Source of the DNA: Mucilaginibacter sp. UR6-11
Lineage (GTDB): Bacteria > Bacteroidota > Bacteroidia > Sphingobacteriales > Sphingobacteriaceae
Reading direction: 5' to 3'
Assembly: GCF_020880695.1 (NCBI RefSeq)
Contig: NZ_JAJIWO010000008.1
Coordinates: forward strand, 143,743 to 207,742
DNA: 64,000 nt
Made by a program: the position numbers and the translations under genes. Positions within the stretch are counted from its first letter, which is position 1. Each line of letters opens with the position of its first letter. The notes under the pieces are model-generated. The model did no database searches and was not told where the DNA came from. It was given only the letters and a program-made list of their open reading frames with translations. This document shows positions 25,536 to 35,777 of the stretch, piece by piece.

Positions 25536-26324
25536 ATGACGGTAAGTATCTTAGGCTGCGGATGGTATGGTTCAGAACTGGGCAAAGCCCTGGTAAACAA
25601 ATGGATAAAAGTGAAAGGATCAACCACATCAGCCAATAAATTACCCTGGTTGGCCGGGAACGGGATTGAGCCCTATTTAATCAATCTGACACCAAACGAT
25701 GAGACTATCGATGCCGCCTTCTTTGAATGTGATGTATTATGGATCAGCATCCCGCCACAAGCCAGGGCAGGTAACGGCGCTGCCTACCTGTTAAAAGTTG
25801 AGCGGTTAATATCGCTAATCAAAAGCCATGGCATCAAACAGGTGGTACTGGTAAGCTCCACCGGCGTTTACGGTGATACCAACACCGTAGTTACCGAGGT
25901 GGACGCCCCAAAGCCGGACAGCGAATCAGGCAAGATCCTGTTAGCCGCCGAGGACCTTTTAAAACAGCAAACCGATTTTACGACTACCATTGTCCGCTTT
26001 GCCGGTTTGATTGGCCCGGGCCGTGATCCGGGGCGTTTCTTTGCCGGCAGGGCCGGCGTACCCAATGGCGCTGCGCCGGTTAACCTGATCCACCTTACGG
26101 ATTGTATAGGCATAAGCTGCGCGGTACTGGATAAACAGGCATTTGGTTATACTTATAATGCCGTTTCGCCGTCACACCCCACCCGGTCGAATTTCTATAC
26201 ACAAGCTGCTATAGACTCAGATCTAGAAATCCCGCAATTTGCAGATGAGCAGCAGGCCTGGAAGCTCGTGTCGGGCGTTAATGTCGGCGAGGTCCTGGGG
26301 TATGACTATAAGGTCCTGGTATAA
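25536..26324 (+). CDS. NAD(P)-binding SDR-like protein (YeeZ type)
   Basis: 262 residues. The glycine-rich nucleotide loop VSILGCGWYGSELGKAL is at the extreme N-terminus. LVSSTGVYGDT (the SDR-like S/Y region) is near 107, and VRFAGLIGPGRDPGRFFAGR fits extended SDRs. This subgroup is annotated as NAD-dependent epimerase/dehydratase or YeeZ; the reaction is unknown. It is convergent with the SMP-30 gene (16 bp between stops). Confidence 0.82.
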   Translation: MTVSILGCGWYGSELGKALVNKWIKVKGSTTSANKLPWLAGNGIEPYLINLTPNDETIDAAFFECDVLWISIPPQARAGNGAAYLLKVERLISLIKSHGIKQVVLVSSTGVYGDTNTVVTEVDAPKPDSESGKILLAAEDLLKQQTDFTTTIVRFAGLIGPGRDPGRFFAGRAGVPNGAAPVNLIHLTDCIGISCAVLDKQAFGYTYNAVSPSHPTRSNFYTQAAIDSDLEIPQFADEQQAWKLVSGVNVGEVLGYDYKVLV

Positions 26325-26339
26325 TAAATTGAGGGTGAT

Positions 26340-27239
26340 TTACTCCACACCCCTAACATTCATCTTTAATACATAAACGCATTTAGATGCTGTTATAAAC
26401 AGGATGTCCCGGTTCTTTCCTGCAAATACAACATTGCCGGTCCAGTTGTCGGTATTGGGTATGTTAGCAATCTTCTTACCTTCCGGGCTGTAGATCGTTA
26501 CTCCTTTACCTGTGATATAGATATTGCCCCGCTCATCCAAAGTCATCCCATCCGATCCTTGATTAAACAGTAATGTTTTCCCGCTCAGGCTGGCATCACT
26601 GTTAATTGTATACCGATAAGTCTTCTGAGCACCGAGATCAGACACATACAGGTATTTGCCATCCGGGGTGCCTACAATGCCGTTAGGCTGGCGCATATCA
26701 CCTATTACTTTTATGGGTGTCTTAGCGCCCTTTGGCAGGTAATAGACATGTTCGCCATCCAGTTCTGTTATCTTACGCGTCCAGTAGTCGCGTTGGTAGT
26801 AAGGGTCGGTCATATAGATCCCGCCTTTTTTATCGATCCAGATATCGTTCGGGCCGTTCATTTGCTTGCCCTCCAGACTGGTCATCAGTACCGTAACCTT
26901 ACCTTTTGGGCTGACAGACCATAACTCGCCCTTCTCATCGGCACAGGTAATTAAATTGCCTTTTTTATCAAAGTAGGTACCGTTTGACCGCCCGGCCTTA
27001 TCCAGAAAAACAGATAGCTTCCCGGTTTCAACCTCATACTTCCAGATCTTGTCATTAGGCTGATCGGTAAAAAACACGTCGCCATTTTTAGCCACCGAGC
27101 ATCCTTCGGTAAAAGCAAACTGATCAGATACCAGTTTCGGTTTTGAAAAAGTATCAAACAAATTATGCTGTGCAGCCGCAGTTAGTGCCATAAACGTAAA
27201 TGCTGAAAGGGTAATTATTTTTTTAAAAGAGGTCGTCAT
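26340..27239 (-). CDS. SMP-30/gluconolactonase family protein, secreted
   Basis: 299 residues with a signal peptide (about 1-23, ending LTAAAQ). The six-bladed propeller has the metal-ligand positions of the family: glutamate in AFTEGCSV, asparagine in MNGPNDIWID and aspartate in YVSDLGAQK. Family members hydrolyse sugar lactones or related esters. Its start overlaps the fucosidase stop by 4 bp, so the two are translated from one message, with the fucosidase first. Confidence 0.88.
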   Translation of the reverse strand: MTTSFKKIITLSAFTFMALTAAAQHNLFDTFSKPKLVSDQFAFTEGCSVAKNGDVFFTDQPNDKIWKYEVETGKLSVFLDKAGRSNGTYFDKKGNLITCADEKGELWSVSPKGKVTVLMTSLEGKQMNGPNDIWIDKKGGIYMTDPYYQRDYWTRKITELDGEHVYYLPKGAKTPIKVIGDMRQPNGIVGTPDGKYLYVSDLGAQKTYRYTINSDASLSGKTLLFNQGSDGMTLDERGNIYITGKGVTIYSPEGKKIANIPNTDNWTGNVVFAGKNRDILFITASKCVYVLKMNVRGVE

Positions 27240-28726
27240 TTTTGAAATGTTAAAAGTGCTTCTTTATAAAGGCCAAAGTCGCTCAATGCCACACACGCGG
27301 CGGCCCTGGTTATTCTTAATCTTACTTTTGAGGTGGTAACATCGTCCTTTAAACGGATCAACCTGTTGCCGCCGATACTGGTCGCGGTAGCCACTTCCTG
27401 CCATTTTCCATCCCGGTAAGCATCAACCGCTACCGCATCAATGCGCTGTCCCAGTTTAATATTTTCTCGCAGGCGTATTACATTAAAAGTTTTGGGAGCG
27501 TGCATATCAACTATTAGCTCCGGTGTAGTAACCTTATCATCGGTGGCCCAATAGCTATAACGGTCATTGTCTAACAATTTTGAGGGGCCATATTTTAGCT
27601 TGTTCGCTCCGCGGATATTGCTGGCAGTAAGGGTTGCGTCCTTCATTAAATTCACTTCAAAAGTATGATTTAAGGTCGTTCCAAATGCTGCTAACGTTGC
27701 TACATCGCCTAAAGCCAGTAAACCCAACCTGTTTGGTGATAATCCCAGGTCTAAACACGCGCCCCGGCCAACGCTTTTATAATACAAGTCCATTAACGTT
27801 TCAGCAGACTTTACCTTATCATCCTGATCAGCATGATAAAACCATCCCGGACGGATTGAAACGTCACACTCAGCCGGCATCCAGAATTGACCGTCACGAT
27901 GGCCCTCGGTACCTTCTTTGTCCAGCACAAAACCATTGCCGGGCGCCTTGCCGGCTTCAGGTGCGTGTGGCGTATAAGTTGCCCAGCTGGTCTCGCCGGC
28001 TATACCGCGTTCATTGCCCACCCACCGCACATCGGGGCCAACGTCGCCAAAAATAACTGCGTTAGGCTGCAACTTGCGGGCTATGCCCCAGGTTTCGTCC
28101 CAGCCATAGTAGGTGGAGCGGTCAATGGTTCGCTTTTCTTTGGCGCCGCCATAATAACCGTCGCCGCCATTTGCGCCATCATGCCATACAATAAAGAGCG
28201 GGCCGTAATTACTATATAATTCTTTTAATTGTTTGCGATAAACATCAGTAACATACGCAGGTTTGCCATACAAAGGGCTATTCCTGTCCCACGGCGAGCA
28301 GTATACGCCCATCTTCATTCCCAGCTTGTCGCAGGCTTCACGATACTCCCTTAAAATATCGCCCTTACCATTTTTATACGGGCTCTTTGAAATGTTGTGC
28401 CCGGTAGTTTTAGTTGGCCACATACAAAAACCGTCATGGTGCTTGGCTACCACCACTATGCCTTTTAATCCACCGGCTTTAGCCGCGCCAACAATTTGCA
28501 TAGCACTGAACTCTGCCGGATTTACTATCGAAGGATCTTCATCGCCAAAGCCCCACTCCTTGTTGGTATAAGTGTCAGGACCAAAATGAATAATACAATA
28601 CATTTCTGTTTCCTGCCATTGCAATTGTCCTTTGGTTGGTAAGGGCCCGTAAGGTTTTGGTGCCGGCTGGCTAAAAGCGCAAAAGGCCGCGCCACACAAC
28701 AAAAAGGTGAGTAGTAGTTTGTTCAT
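27236..28726 (-). CDS. Alpha-L-fucosidase, GH29, with discoidin-like C-terminus
   Basis: 496 residues with a signal peptide (about 1-19). The GH29 barrel has IHFGPDTYTNKEWGFGDEDP, VVAKHHDGFCMWPT and the nucleophile region LFIVWHDGANG (aspartate about 190). About 365-490 resembles an F5/8-type carbohydrate-binding domain. It should release fucose from glycans in the periplasm or outside. It is followed in overlap by the SMP-30 lactonase, which suggests joint sugar catabolism. No SusCD pair is nearby. Confidence 0.9.
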   Translation of the reverse strand: MNKLLLTFLLCGAAFCAFSQPAPKPYGPLPTKGQLQWQETEMYCIIHFGPDTYTNKEWGFGDEDPSIVNPAEFSAMQIVGAAKAGGLKGIVVVAKHHDGFCMWPTKTTGHNISKSPYKNGKGDILREYREACDKLGMKMGVYCSPWDRNSPLYGKPAYVTDVYRKQLKELYSNYGPLFIVWHDGANGGDGYYGGAKEKRTIDRSTYYGWDETWGIARKLQPNAVIFGDVGPDVRWVGNERGIAGETSWATYTPHAPEAGKAPGNGFVLDKEGTEGHRDGQFWMPAECDVSIRPGWFYHADQDDKVKSAETLMDLYYKSVGRGACLDLGLSPNRLGLLALGDVATLAAFGTTLNHTFEVNLMKDATLTASNIRGANKLKYGPSKLLDNDRYSYWATDDKVTTPELIVDMHAPKTFNVIRLRENIKLGQRIDAVAVDAYRDGKWQEVATATSIGGNRLIRLKDDVTTSKVRLRITRAAACVALSDFGLYKEALLTFQK

Positions 28727-28829
28727 GTAGGATTATATATTGGTTTAGCTAATGTAAATGTTTTTGCGTTAGGTTAGTTGGGTTGAGTAAATTTTATCTG
28801 GAATGTTACTTAATCATAAAATAAATGTT

Positions 28830-28904
28830 GGCGTTCCCTTCGGGCCGGGTTATCCGCTGCTGCAGGCCTTGGGCGCAGGCCGGTATCCGCTTCACTCCCT
28901 AATG
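28830..28904 (+). repeat. Dispersed ~85-bp repeat, copy C
   Basis: GGCGTTCCCTTCGGGCCGGG, then GGCCGGTATCCGCTTCACTC. It matches copies A and B in layout and in the GGCCGGTATCC core. It sits in the divergent gap before the DUF763 gene; a longer upstream frame through it is not coding. Confidence 0.65.
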
Positions 28905-28949
28905 CATATATATTTTTGTATCAATAATTTATTTGCTAAATTTGTTAGC

Positions 28950-30152
28950 ATGAAGCGTTCGGGAAGTGCTGATCTGCCTTTGCATTATGGTTATGTACCA
29001 CAATGGCTGGCAGAGCGGATGGCAAAATTGGGGCTGGCTGTTGTAGAGACCATCGTATTAGACTATGGCAAGGATGAAGTATTGCGCCGCCTTAGCGATC
29101 CGTTTTGGTTTCAGAGCCTGGGGGCTGTTATGGGGATGGACTGGCACTCGTCGGGTATTACAACATCTGTAATGGGCGCTTTAAAACGATCTGTTAATCC
29201 GCATAGTAAAGAACTTGGCATTTATATCTGTGGCGGTAAAGGCAAATATTCCAGGCAAACACCTGACGAATTACTCCGCATCAGCGAACGCACCGGGCTT
29301 GATGGCGACTACCTGGTTAAATGCAGTAAACTCAGCGCCAAGGTTGATAATACGGCCATTCAGGATGGTTTCCAGCTTTATACCCATAACTTCATTTTAA
29401 GTGATACCGGAAAATGGAGCGTAGTGCAACAAGGCATGAGCGATGCTTCAGGCACAGCGCGGCGCTACCATTGGCACTCCGGCTCACTGACTTCGTTTGT
29501 TAATGATCCGCACACCTCCATCTATGGAAAAAATAACGGTTATATATTAAATATGGCCGATAGCCAGGCAGCGCCGTCAAGAGCCGGGGTTATGCAGATA
29601 GCTAATGAAAACCCCGATGCCATGCTTAAAGAGATCAGCAAACTGGTTATGCCGTCGCATCATGACGTGCGCGCTGAGAACGTAGACCTGAAAAGACTGG
29701 GCTCGGTACTTTGGCTGGCTCACGAAAATCGTCCCGAAGATTTCGAAGAGCTACTATTGTTAAAAGGATTAGGGCCCCGGACCCTTCAATCATTAACACT
29801 AGTAAGCGAGGTGATACATGGCACGCCGTCAAGGTTTAAAGACCCGGCGAGATTTTCGTTCGCGCATGGCGGTAAAGATGGTCATCCTTTCCCGGTGCCT
29901 ACTAAGGTTTATGATGAAACTATCGGTGTATTGCAAACGGCCATCTACAAAGCAAAATTAGGTAACAGCGAAAAAAACGAAGCCATAAAGCGGCTGACAC
30001 AAATAGCGCAAGGTGCCGAAAAAGATTTTATCCCCAATGCCAATTTTGATAAGGTTATTGAAGAAGAAAGAAATAACTCCTGGAAATACGGCGGGCGTAC
30101 TGTTTTTGGTAAAGCGCAGCCGCCCAAACCTCACCAACTAAAATTATTTTAA
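28950..30152 (+). CDS. DUF763 domain protein
   Basis: 401 residues. The start at 28950 (MKRSGSADLPLHYG) is the family's usual N-terminus; an ATG 147 bp upstream would add repeat-derived sequence and is rejected. Family hallmarks visible include KFSRQTPDEL-like sequence near 110, SCHDVRAENVDL-like sequence (here SHHDVRAENVDL) and the C-terminal FAHGGKDGHPFPVPT. DUF763 is a conserved nucleic-acid-related family of unknown activity. The end overlaps the convergent DUF4142 gene by 9 bp. Confidence 0.92.
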   Translation: MKRSGSADLPLHYGYVPQWLAERMAKLGLAVVETIVLDYGKDEVLRRLSDPFWFQSLGAVMGMDWHSSGITTSVMGALKRSVNPHSKELGIYICGGKGKYSRQTPDELLRISERTGLDGDYLVKCSKLSAKVDNTAIQDGFQLYTHNFILSDTGKWSVVQQGMSDASGTARRYHWHSGSLTSFVNDPHTSIYGKNNGYILNMADSQAAPSRAGVMQIANENPDAMLKEISKLVMPSHHDVRAENVDLKRLGSVLWLAHENRPEDFEELLLLKGLGPRTLQSLTLVSEVIHGTPSRFKDPARFSFAHGGKDGHPFPVPTKVYDETIGVLQTAIYKAKLGNSEKNEAIKRLTQIAQGAEKDFIPNANFDKVIEEERNNSWKYGGRTVFGKAQPPKPHQLKLF

Positions 30153-30671
30153 CGAAGTCGCGATAACGTTGGCCGAATCTAAATGCGTCTTTAGCGTTAT
30201 TAACGTTTTTTTGGCAAACCGTTGTACTTCATCAATCCTGTCGTTTGATGCAGTTGTAAATAGTTTTATAGCGTTTTGATGTTCGGTAACCATCATCTCG
30301 ATATAAGCCTTGTCAAATGCTTTGCCTTTAAGAGCGGTTATATTGCCAATAAATTGCTGATGATCTGTACTTATTGAATCACCGCCCCTGATACGGTTAT
30401 TGATCGCTATTTTTTCCAGTTCATCACCGGCCAGGGCATGATCGGTGATCATCATTTTGGCGAAGTTGATGATCCGTGAATTTTTTGAATTGACCTCGGC
30501 TATTTTAGATGCTTTTATTTCGGTCTGGCCGGCCTCCAAACCCTGTTTTATAAAGGATGATGTGCTTTCATCAATCACATCATTATAATTTTTACCGCGT
30601 TTCTTATCCTTGCAGGACGTCATGATAAATACTATCATCAGCCCGGACAGGAAGCAAAATAAATTTTTCAT
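30144..30671 (-). CDS. DUF4142 lipoprotein
   Basis: 175 residues with a lipobox MTSC at about residue 20. The mature part is a four-helix, ferritin-like DUF4142 domain (FIKQGLEAGQTEIKASKIA, YIEMMVTEHQNAIKLF). DUF4142 proteins are periplasmic or outer-membrane-anchored, are often linked to stress, and have unknown biochemistry. It is monocistronic here. Confidence 0.88.
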   Translation of the reverse strand: MKNLFCFLSGLMIVFIMTSCKDKKRGKNYNDVIDESTSSFIKQGLEAGQTEIKASKIAEVNSKNSRIINFAKMMITDHALAGDELEKIAINNRIRGGDSISTDHQQFIGNITALKGKAFDKAYIEMMVTEHQNAIKLFTTASNDRIDEVQRFAKKTLITLKTHLDSANVIATSLK

Positions 30672-30823
30672 TTTAAGCCGTTGAGGTTTGTATTGGTATA
30701 GACAAATATAACCGCAACAAGTTTAAAATATTTAATTATTAGTATAATGCCGATAAAAAGAATAGAGCCGCAACAAAGGCGGCTCTTATACTTTAATCGC
30801 TTATAATTAATATAAACTTTTCT

Positions 30824-33409
30824 CTATGCCAGGTTGCGCCCGGCATTAACAATACCATATACGGTCCTGATGATCAGTTTATCGTAAACCTCAATAAGTT
30901 CTTTATCGTTGGTATTATTCAGACAGTTTAGTGCGTAATGCTGCATGATCACCAGTGGCAATACAATTTTTTCACGGATACCGATTGAACGACGGTCAAC
31001 AGGCGAGTCCTGCATCAGTATTTCCGTTTCGGTTAGTTCAAGCAATAACGATTTGGTGAGTTCAAACTCGTCCTTTAATTGTTTCCAAAAAGCGCCAAAC
31101 TTCTCGTCCTTCTCCAGATAAGCGGTTACCCGAAAATCTGATTTAGACATTGACATGATACAGTTATCCAGCATGGTTTTAAAGAAGCCCGAGGTGTTAT
31201 ATAACTGCGATACTTCGTCCCATTTACCCTCTTCTTTCATCTTTTTCAAAGCGGTACCTACCCCATAAAATCCGGGGATACTTTGTTTTAACTGGCTCCA
31301 GGCGGTTACAAAACTTATGGCCCGCAGATCTTCCAGTTTCATTGGCGCACCGGCGTTACGTTTGGTTGGCCGGCTGCTGATATTAATTTTTGATAACAAT
31401 TTTAACGGGCTAAATTTCTCCAGGTACTCTACAAACAGCGGATGCTGGCGCAGATCAAGAAATAATTCGTGACTGGCTTCGGCCATATCGGTTATTAATG
31501 ATTTTTGCTGCGCACTTAACAGATCATTACTATCCGGGTTTAAGGCCGATATTACACCGGCGTTAATTAACTGCTCCATATTGAAACGGGCTGTTTCAAT
31601 TGATCCGTATTGCGAACTTACCGTTTGCCCCTGTATGGTTAACTGGATATGCTCATTAGCTATTTCATTACCCATTGAAGCATAAAAGCGGTGCGTTTTA
31701 CCACCGCCACGCGCAGGCGGGCCGCCACGGCCATCAAAAAACGCCAGGTCAATATCATACTTACGGGCCATGGCTGTCAATTCAACCTTAGCTTTATAGA
31801 TAGACCAGTTAGCCATCAGGTAACCGCCGTCCTTGGTACTATCAGAAAAACCTAACATGATACTTTGCGAATTACCCCGCTTTTTTAGATGTGCTGCATA
31901 AAAGGGATGGGTATATAGTTTTTCCATTACTTCCGCCGCAACTTTCAGGTCGTTAACGGTTTCAAATAATGGCATAAAGTCAACCGTTAAACTCTCTGCT
32001 TTCCAGCCGCTCCATAAAAACAGGTCTATTAGTTGTAATATGTCAGACGCCTGCTGGCAGTTGCTAATGATAAACCGCTGGCAAGCCTTTTCACCATTGG
32101 TATGCTGAATGTGTTTCATCAGCATAATGGTGTTCAGCGTATCTTTGGTCATGTCGTCTGCATCCTCCGGGCATAAAAAGTTAAGCTCGTTAAAGGTAAT
32201 GCCGGCTAATTTTTTTTCTTCGCTTAACGTTTCATAATCAGCGGGCAAACCTGTTGCTATACCTTTATCGGTACAATAGCTGAAAACACTGCGCAATATG
32301 CGGCTGTCCTGCCTGATATCCAAAGTAGCAAAAAAGCAACCAAACAAACGCACCTTACGGATCAGGTCCTCCACTATGTTGACAAATAAACTATCGTGGC
32401 TGGTTATTAAAGTTTCACGGATCTCGCCCAAAAGGTCCAACAGGTCGCCCTGCAGATCTCTAGCATTATGTTGATGTTTATTAAAAGCGTTTTCATAAAG
32501 CATGCCCTCTAAAGTGGCCATGGTTTTTTCAATACCCCTGAAAGTGATGCGGCGTTTTAACACCCTGAAATCGCGATAATAACACCTGAATATCATTTGC
32601 CTTAACAGGCAGGCAACATCATAGGTTGTTTTTGTAGTGACGTTAGGATTACCGTCACGGTCGCCGCCCGGCCAAAAGCCAAGCTCCAACAATTGGTTCT
32701 TACGGTTCTCATCAATATCAAATTCTTCTTCCAGTTTGGTCTGTATACCAGATATGGCGTGATAAAAAGTATTCTCTAAAAACCAAACCAAACTTACCGC
32801 TTCATCAACAGGGGTCGGCGCCTTTTTATTAAAAAAAGGCGTTTTACCCAGTTGTTGCAGTAAAACATCAATGCTGTTGATATCATTGGTTTTTAGTGCC
32901 TCAATTAAATCGGTCATTATACCCAGTACAGTGCCCGGATAAAACTGGGTGGGGTGCGCGGTTAAAACCAAACGCAACGAAAAATCCTTTAGTTTCTCGC
33001 TGATATTGTCGCGCACGTGGTCGCTGGTTGCAGCGGCCTGCAGTAAACCCGTTAATGTACCAACATCATCCGCCCGGCCAATTTTACTGAAAGACGAATC
33101 TTCAATAGCATCAAACAAAACCACCTGGCGCTCAATATATTGGATGAACCTGAACATGCGGTTAAGTTGCTCGCGATGGTCAATATCCGGTACGTATTTT
33201 TTAAAAAAAGATTCTATTATTTCGGTCGGCGATTCCTCCTTTACCGCCCCCTTATCACAATGCGAACTAAAAAACGGCAATAAAATGCCTATTTCTTTTA
33301 CCTGATAAAAGGGCAGCGTCTGGAAAAGGCTGTTATATAACTCAAAGCGGGTTACAACTTCATTATTAAAAGCTGTTTCTCTTTGGCTGAGTTTTAACGT
33401 TGAGGACAT
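30824..33409 (-). CDS. ppc: Phosphoenolpyruvate carboxylase
   Basis: 861 residues, slightly shorter than the enterobacterial enzyme. It makes oxaloacetate from PEP and bicarbonate to refill the TCA cycle. The catalytic region VLTAHPTQFYPG (about 153) and GGDRDGNPNVT are intact. The loop that reads FHGRGG in classical enzymes is FDGRGGPPARGGG here, and the C-terminus ends INAGRNLA, not with the usual NTG. It thus belongs to a divergent clade, and allosteric control may differ. Divergent from the FUSC gene. Confidence 0.9.
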   Translation of the reverse strand: MSSTLKLSQRETAFNNEVVTRFELYNSLFQTLPFYQVKEIGILLPFFSSHCDKGAVKEESPTEIIESFFKKYVPDIDHREQLNRMFRFIQYIERQVVLFDAIEDSSFSKIGRADDVGTLTGLLQAAATSDHVRDNISEKLKDFSLRLVLTAHPTQFYPGTVLGIMTDLIEALKTNDINSIDVLLQQLGKTPFFNKKAPTPVDEAVSLVWFLENTFYHAISGIQTKLEEEFDIDENRKNQLLELGFWPGGDRDGNPNVTTKTTYDVACLLRQMIFRCYYRDFRVLKRRITFRGIEKTMATLEGMLYENAFNKHQHNARDLQGDLLDLLGEIRETLITSHDSLFVNIVEDLIRKVRLFGCFFATLDIRQDSRILRSVFSYCTDKGIATGLPADYETLSEEKKLAGITFNELNFLCPEDADDMTKDTLNTIMLMKHIQHTNGEKACQRFIISNCQQASDILQLIDLFLWSGWKAESLTVDFMPLFETVNDLKVAAEVMEKLYTHPFYAAHLKKRGNSQSIMLGFSDSTKDGGYLMANWSIYKAKVELTAMARKYDIDLAFFDGRGGPPARGGGKTHRFYASMGNEIANEHIQLTIQGQTVSSQYGSIETARFNMEQLINAGVISALNPDSNDLLSAQQKSLITDMAEASHELFLDLRQHPLFVEYLEKFSPLKLLSKINISSRPTKRNAGAPMKLEDLRAISFVTAWSQLKQSIPGFYGVGTALKKMKEEGKWDEVSQLYNTSGFFKTMLDNCIMSMSKSDFRVTAYLEKDEKFGAFWKQLKDEFELTKSLLLELTETEILMQDSPVDRRSIGIREKIVLPLVIMQHYALNCLNNTNDKELIEVYDKLIIRTVYGIVNAGRNLA

Positions 33410-33607
33410 AATAGAAATATAAAAAAATTAAAAAAAGCAGGCTTGGTCTATAGATAAACTAAATCGGCGTGAATTTAAACTAAAATCAGTAAAAATTATA
33501 TAATTATTAAAAATAATACACAATGACACTAATATTGATTATAAAAAACGCACTCAGATAAAATTTTTGCAAATTCATATATCAGCCTTTTTTCCGAGAT
33601 TTGCTAC

Positions 33608-35746
33608 GTGACTATTCAAACCAAAGAGATCAAAAGCTTCTTCTTCAGCCAGTATTTTTCTGACGGCTTGCGCATATCGTTAGGGATTTTGCTGCCGGCG
33701 CTGGTTTTGCAGCAATTTAATCAGTTTGAGCTGGGCATAACCCTCTCTTTAGGAGCGATTTGCATATGCGTTATTGATAATCCGGGGCCGGTAGTACATA
33801 AAAGAAATGGCATGGCCGCGGGTAATTTATGCCTGTTTGTTGTAGCCGTTACCACCGGCTTTGCACGCTTAAACGTTTATACTTTAGGATTAGAAGTTAC
33901 TGTATTTTCCTTCCTGTTCTCCATGTTTATTGTGTACGGCAATCGTGCGGCGTCAGTAGGCACAGCGGCATTGCTGATCATGATATTTATGATGGATAAA
34001 GAGATGAAACCCGCCGAAGTACTGGGTTACAGTGCAACTATTTTAGCAGGCGGTGTGTGGTACATGCTATTTAGCCTGGTATTTTTTGGCATACGCCCTT
34101 ACCGCGCTGCGCAGCAGGCCCTGGGCGAGAACGTAGCCGACATTGTTAAATTTTTAAGGATCAAGGCTGATTTTTATCTTCCTGAAACAGATATCGACGA
34201 CAATTATCATAAACTGGTATCGCAGCAGATCCACGTAAGCCAGCACCAGGACGCGGTTAGGGAACTGCTTTTTAGAAGCCGGGTAATGGTGCGCGAATCA
34301 ACCAACGCCAGCCGCATACTGGTTTTGACGTTTGTTGACCTGGTGGACATGTTTGAGCAGATCATGGCTACCCACTATGATTATGCGCAGATCCGCGAAA
34401 AATTTAAGGACACCGGTATTTTAACAGAGATCGGCCAGGTTGTACACCTGATGGCTAACGAGTTGGAGAATATCGGCTTCGCTATTTTATCAAATACCCG
34501 TTATAAGCACAAGGTTGATTTTAACCCGGTGCTTGAGCAGCTTAAAACAAAAATTGACACTATAGGCAATGCCAACGAAACCAGTAACCTGGTGCTTAAA
34601 AAGATCTTAATTAACCTGCGCGATCTCAATAAAGAGATCGAGAATATTTTCAACTATTATAATTCAAGCTCGTCAAAAATATTAATAGAGAATAACAACG
34701 ATGTGGAGTACTCTAAATTTGTGACGCACCAGGATTACGAGCCGCATGTTTTCTTTGATAATTTTTCGCTGGACTCGGCTGCGTTTAAACATGCATTCCG
34801 GGTGTCTTTAGTTTGCCTGGTAGGTTTTACCGTTGCAAAGGCGTTCGCGCTGGGCCACCACAGCTATTGGGTGCTGTTAACCATTATAGTGATACTTAAG
34901 CCGGGCTTCAGCTTGTCCAAACAACGCAATTATCAGCGTTTAACCGGCACCATCGGCGGCGGCGTTATTGGTATACTCATATTAATGTTTATACCCAATA
35001 CCGACGTACAGTTTACCCTGATGCTGGTATTTATGCTGGGGGCCTATAGCTTCCAGCGGTTAAATTATGTGGTAAGTGTTGTTTTTATGACACCCTATGT
35101 ACTCATCCTGTTTAAATTTTTAGGAATAGGCCATTTGGACATTGTAGAAGAACGCGTGATAGACACGGTAATTGGTTCTACCATAGCGTTTATTGCCAGT
35201 TACCTGATCTTCCCGACGTGGGAGTTTGAGCAGATAAAAACAAGCCTGGCCGAAGTAATTTACAGCAACGTTAATTACCTGGTGAAAATAGCCCAAACCA
35301 TAACCGGCAAAACGGTTACCACTACTGATTACAAACTGGCAAGAAAAGATGTGTATGTAAAATCAGCCAACTTATCTGCCGCTTTTGAGCGGATGACATC
35401 CGAGCCTAAAAGCAAGCAACGCAACATTAAAGATATCCATAAATTTGTGGTGCTTAATCATATCCTGTCCTCATATACCGCTACGGTAGCTTCTGAAATA
35501 ACGGTGAAAGGCATGCACAAAGCCACGCCCGACATTTTAAAACTGCTTAAGAAAAGCATTGCCGTACTTAATGAGACCAGCAAGAAACTTGGCGGCGATC
35601 GGTTAGAATTTACCGGCGAAAAAGCCGAACCAGCGGAAGAGCAGCCGGCACCCACCGTAACCGATAACCTGCTTAAAGAGCAGCTGGATTTTATTAGTAA
35701 GATCAGCAATGATATTGCTAAGATTGCGGATGATATTGCGAAATGA
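33608..35746 (+). CDS. FUSC-family inner-membrane protein (YccS-like)
   Basis: 712 residues with a GTG start at 33608; no ATG fits better. The layout is six N-terminal membrane helices (about 20-170), a helical cytoplasmic domain (about 175-390), six more helices (about 395-535, with SYWVLLTIIVILKPGFS) and a cytoplasmic tail. This twin FUSC arrangement matches YccS/YhfK-type proteins related to aromatic-acid exporters. Transport has not been shown for most members. It is convergent with the phoH-like gene. Confidence 0.88.
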   Translation: MTIQTKEIKSFFFSQYFSDGLRISLGILLPALVLQQFNQFELGITLSLGAICICVIDNPGPVVHKRNGMAAGNLCLFVVAVTTGFARLNVYTLGLEVTVFSFLFSMFIVYGNRAASVGTAALLIMIFMMDKEMKPAEVLGYSATILAGGVWYMLFSLVFFGIRPYRAAQQALGENVADIVKFLRIKADFYLPETDIDDNYHKLVSQQIHVSQHQDAVRELLFRSRVMVRESTNASRILVLTFVDLVDMFEQIMATHYDYAQIREKFKDTGILTEIGQVVHLMANELENIGFAILSNTRYKHKVDFNPVLEQLKTKIDTIGNANETSNLVLKKILINLRDLNKEIENIFNYYNSSSSKILIENNNDVEYSKFVTHQDYEPHVFFDNFSLDSAAFKHAFRVSLVCLVGFTVAKAFALGHHSYWVLLTIIVILKPGFSLSKQRNYQRLTGTIGGGVIGILILMFIPNTDVQFTLMLVFMLGAYSFQRLNYVVSVVFMTPYVLILFKFLGIGHLDIVEERVIDTVIGSTIAFIASYLIFPTWEFEQIKTSLAEVIYSNVNYLVKIAQTITGKTVTTTDYKLARKDVYVKSANLSAAFERMTSEPKSKQRNIKDIHKFVVLNHILSSYTATVASEITVKGMHKATPDILKLLKKSIAVLNETSKKLGGDRLEFTGEKAEPAEEQPAPTVTDNLLKEQLDFISKISNDIAKIADDIAK

Positions 35747-35777
35747 CACCTTCCGGATGGTTAGTGGTTTTCTTAAC

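Noticed and set aside
28803..28949. Upstream extension of DUF763
   Set aside because: Translates dispersed repeat copy C; the family N-terminus MKRSGSADLPLH starts at 28950.
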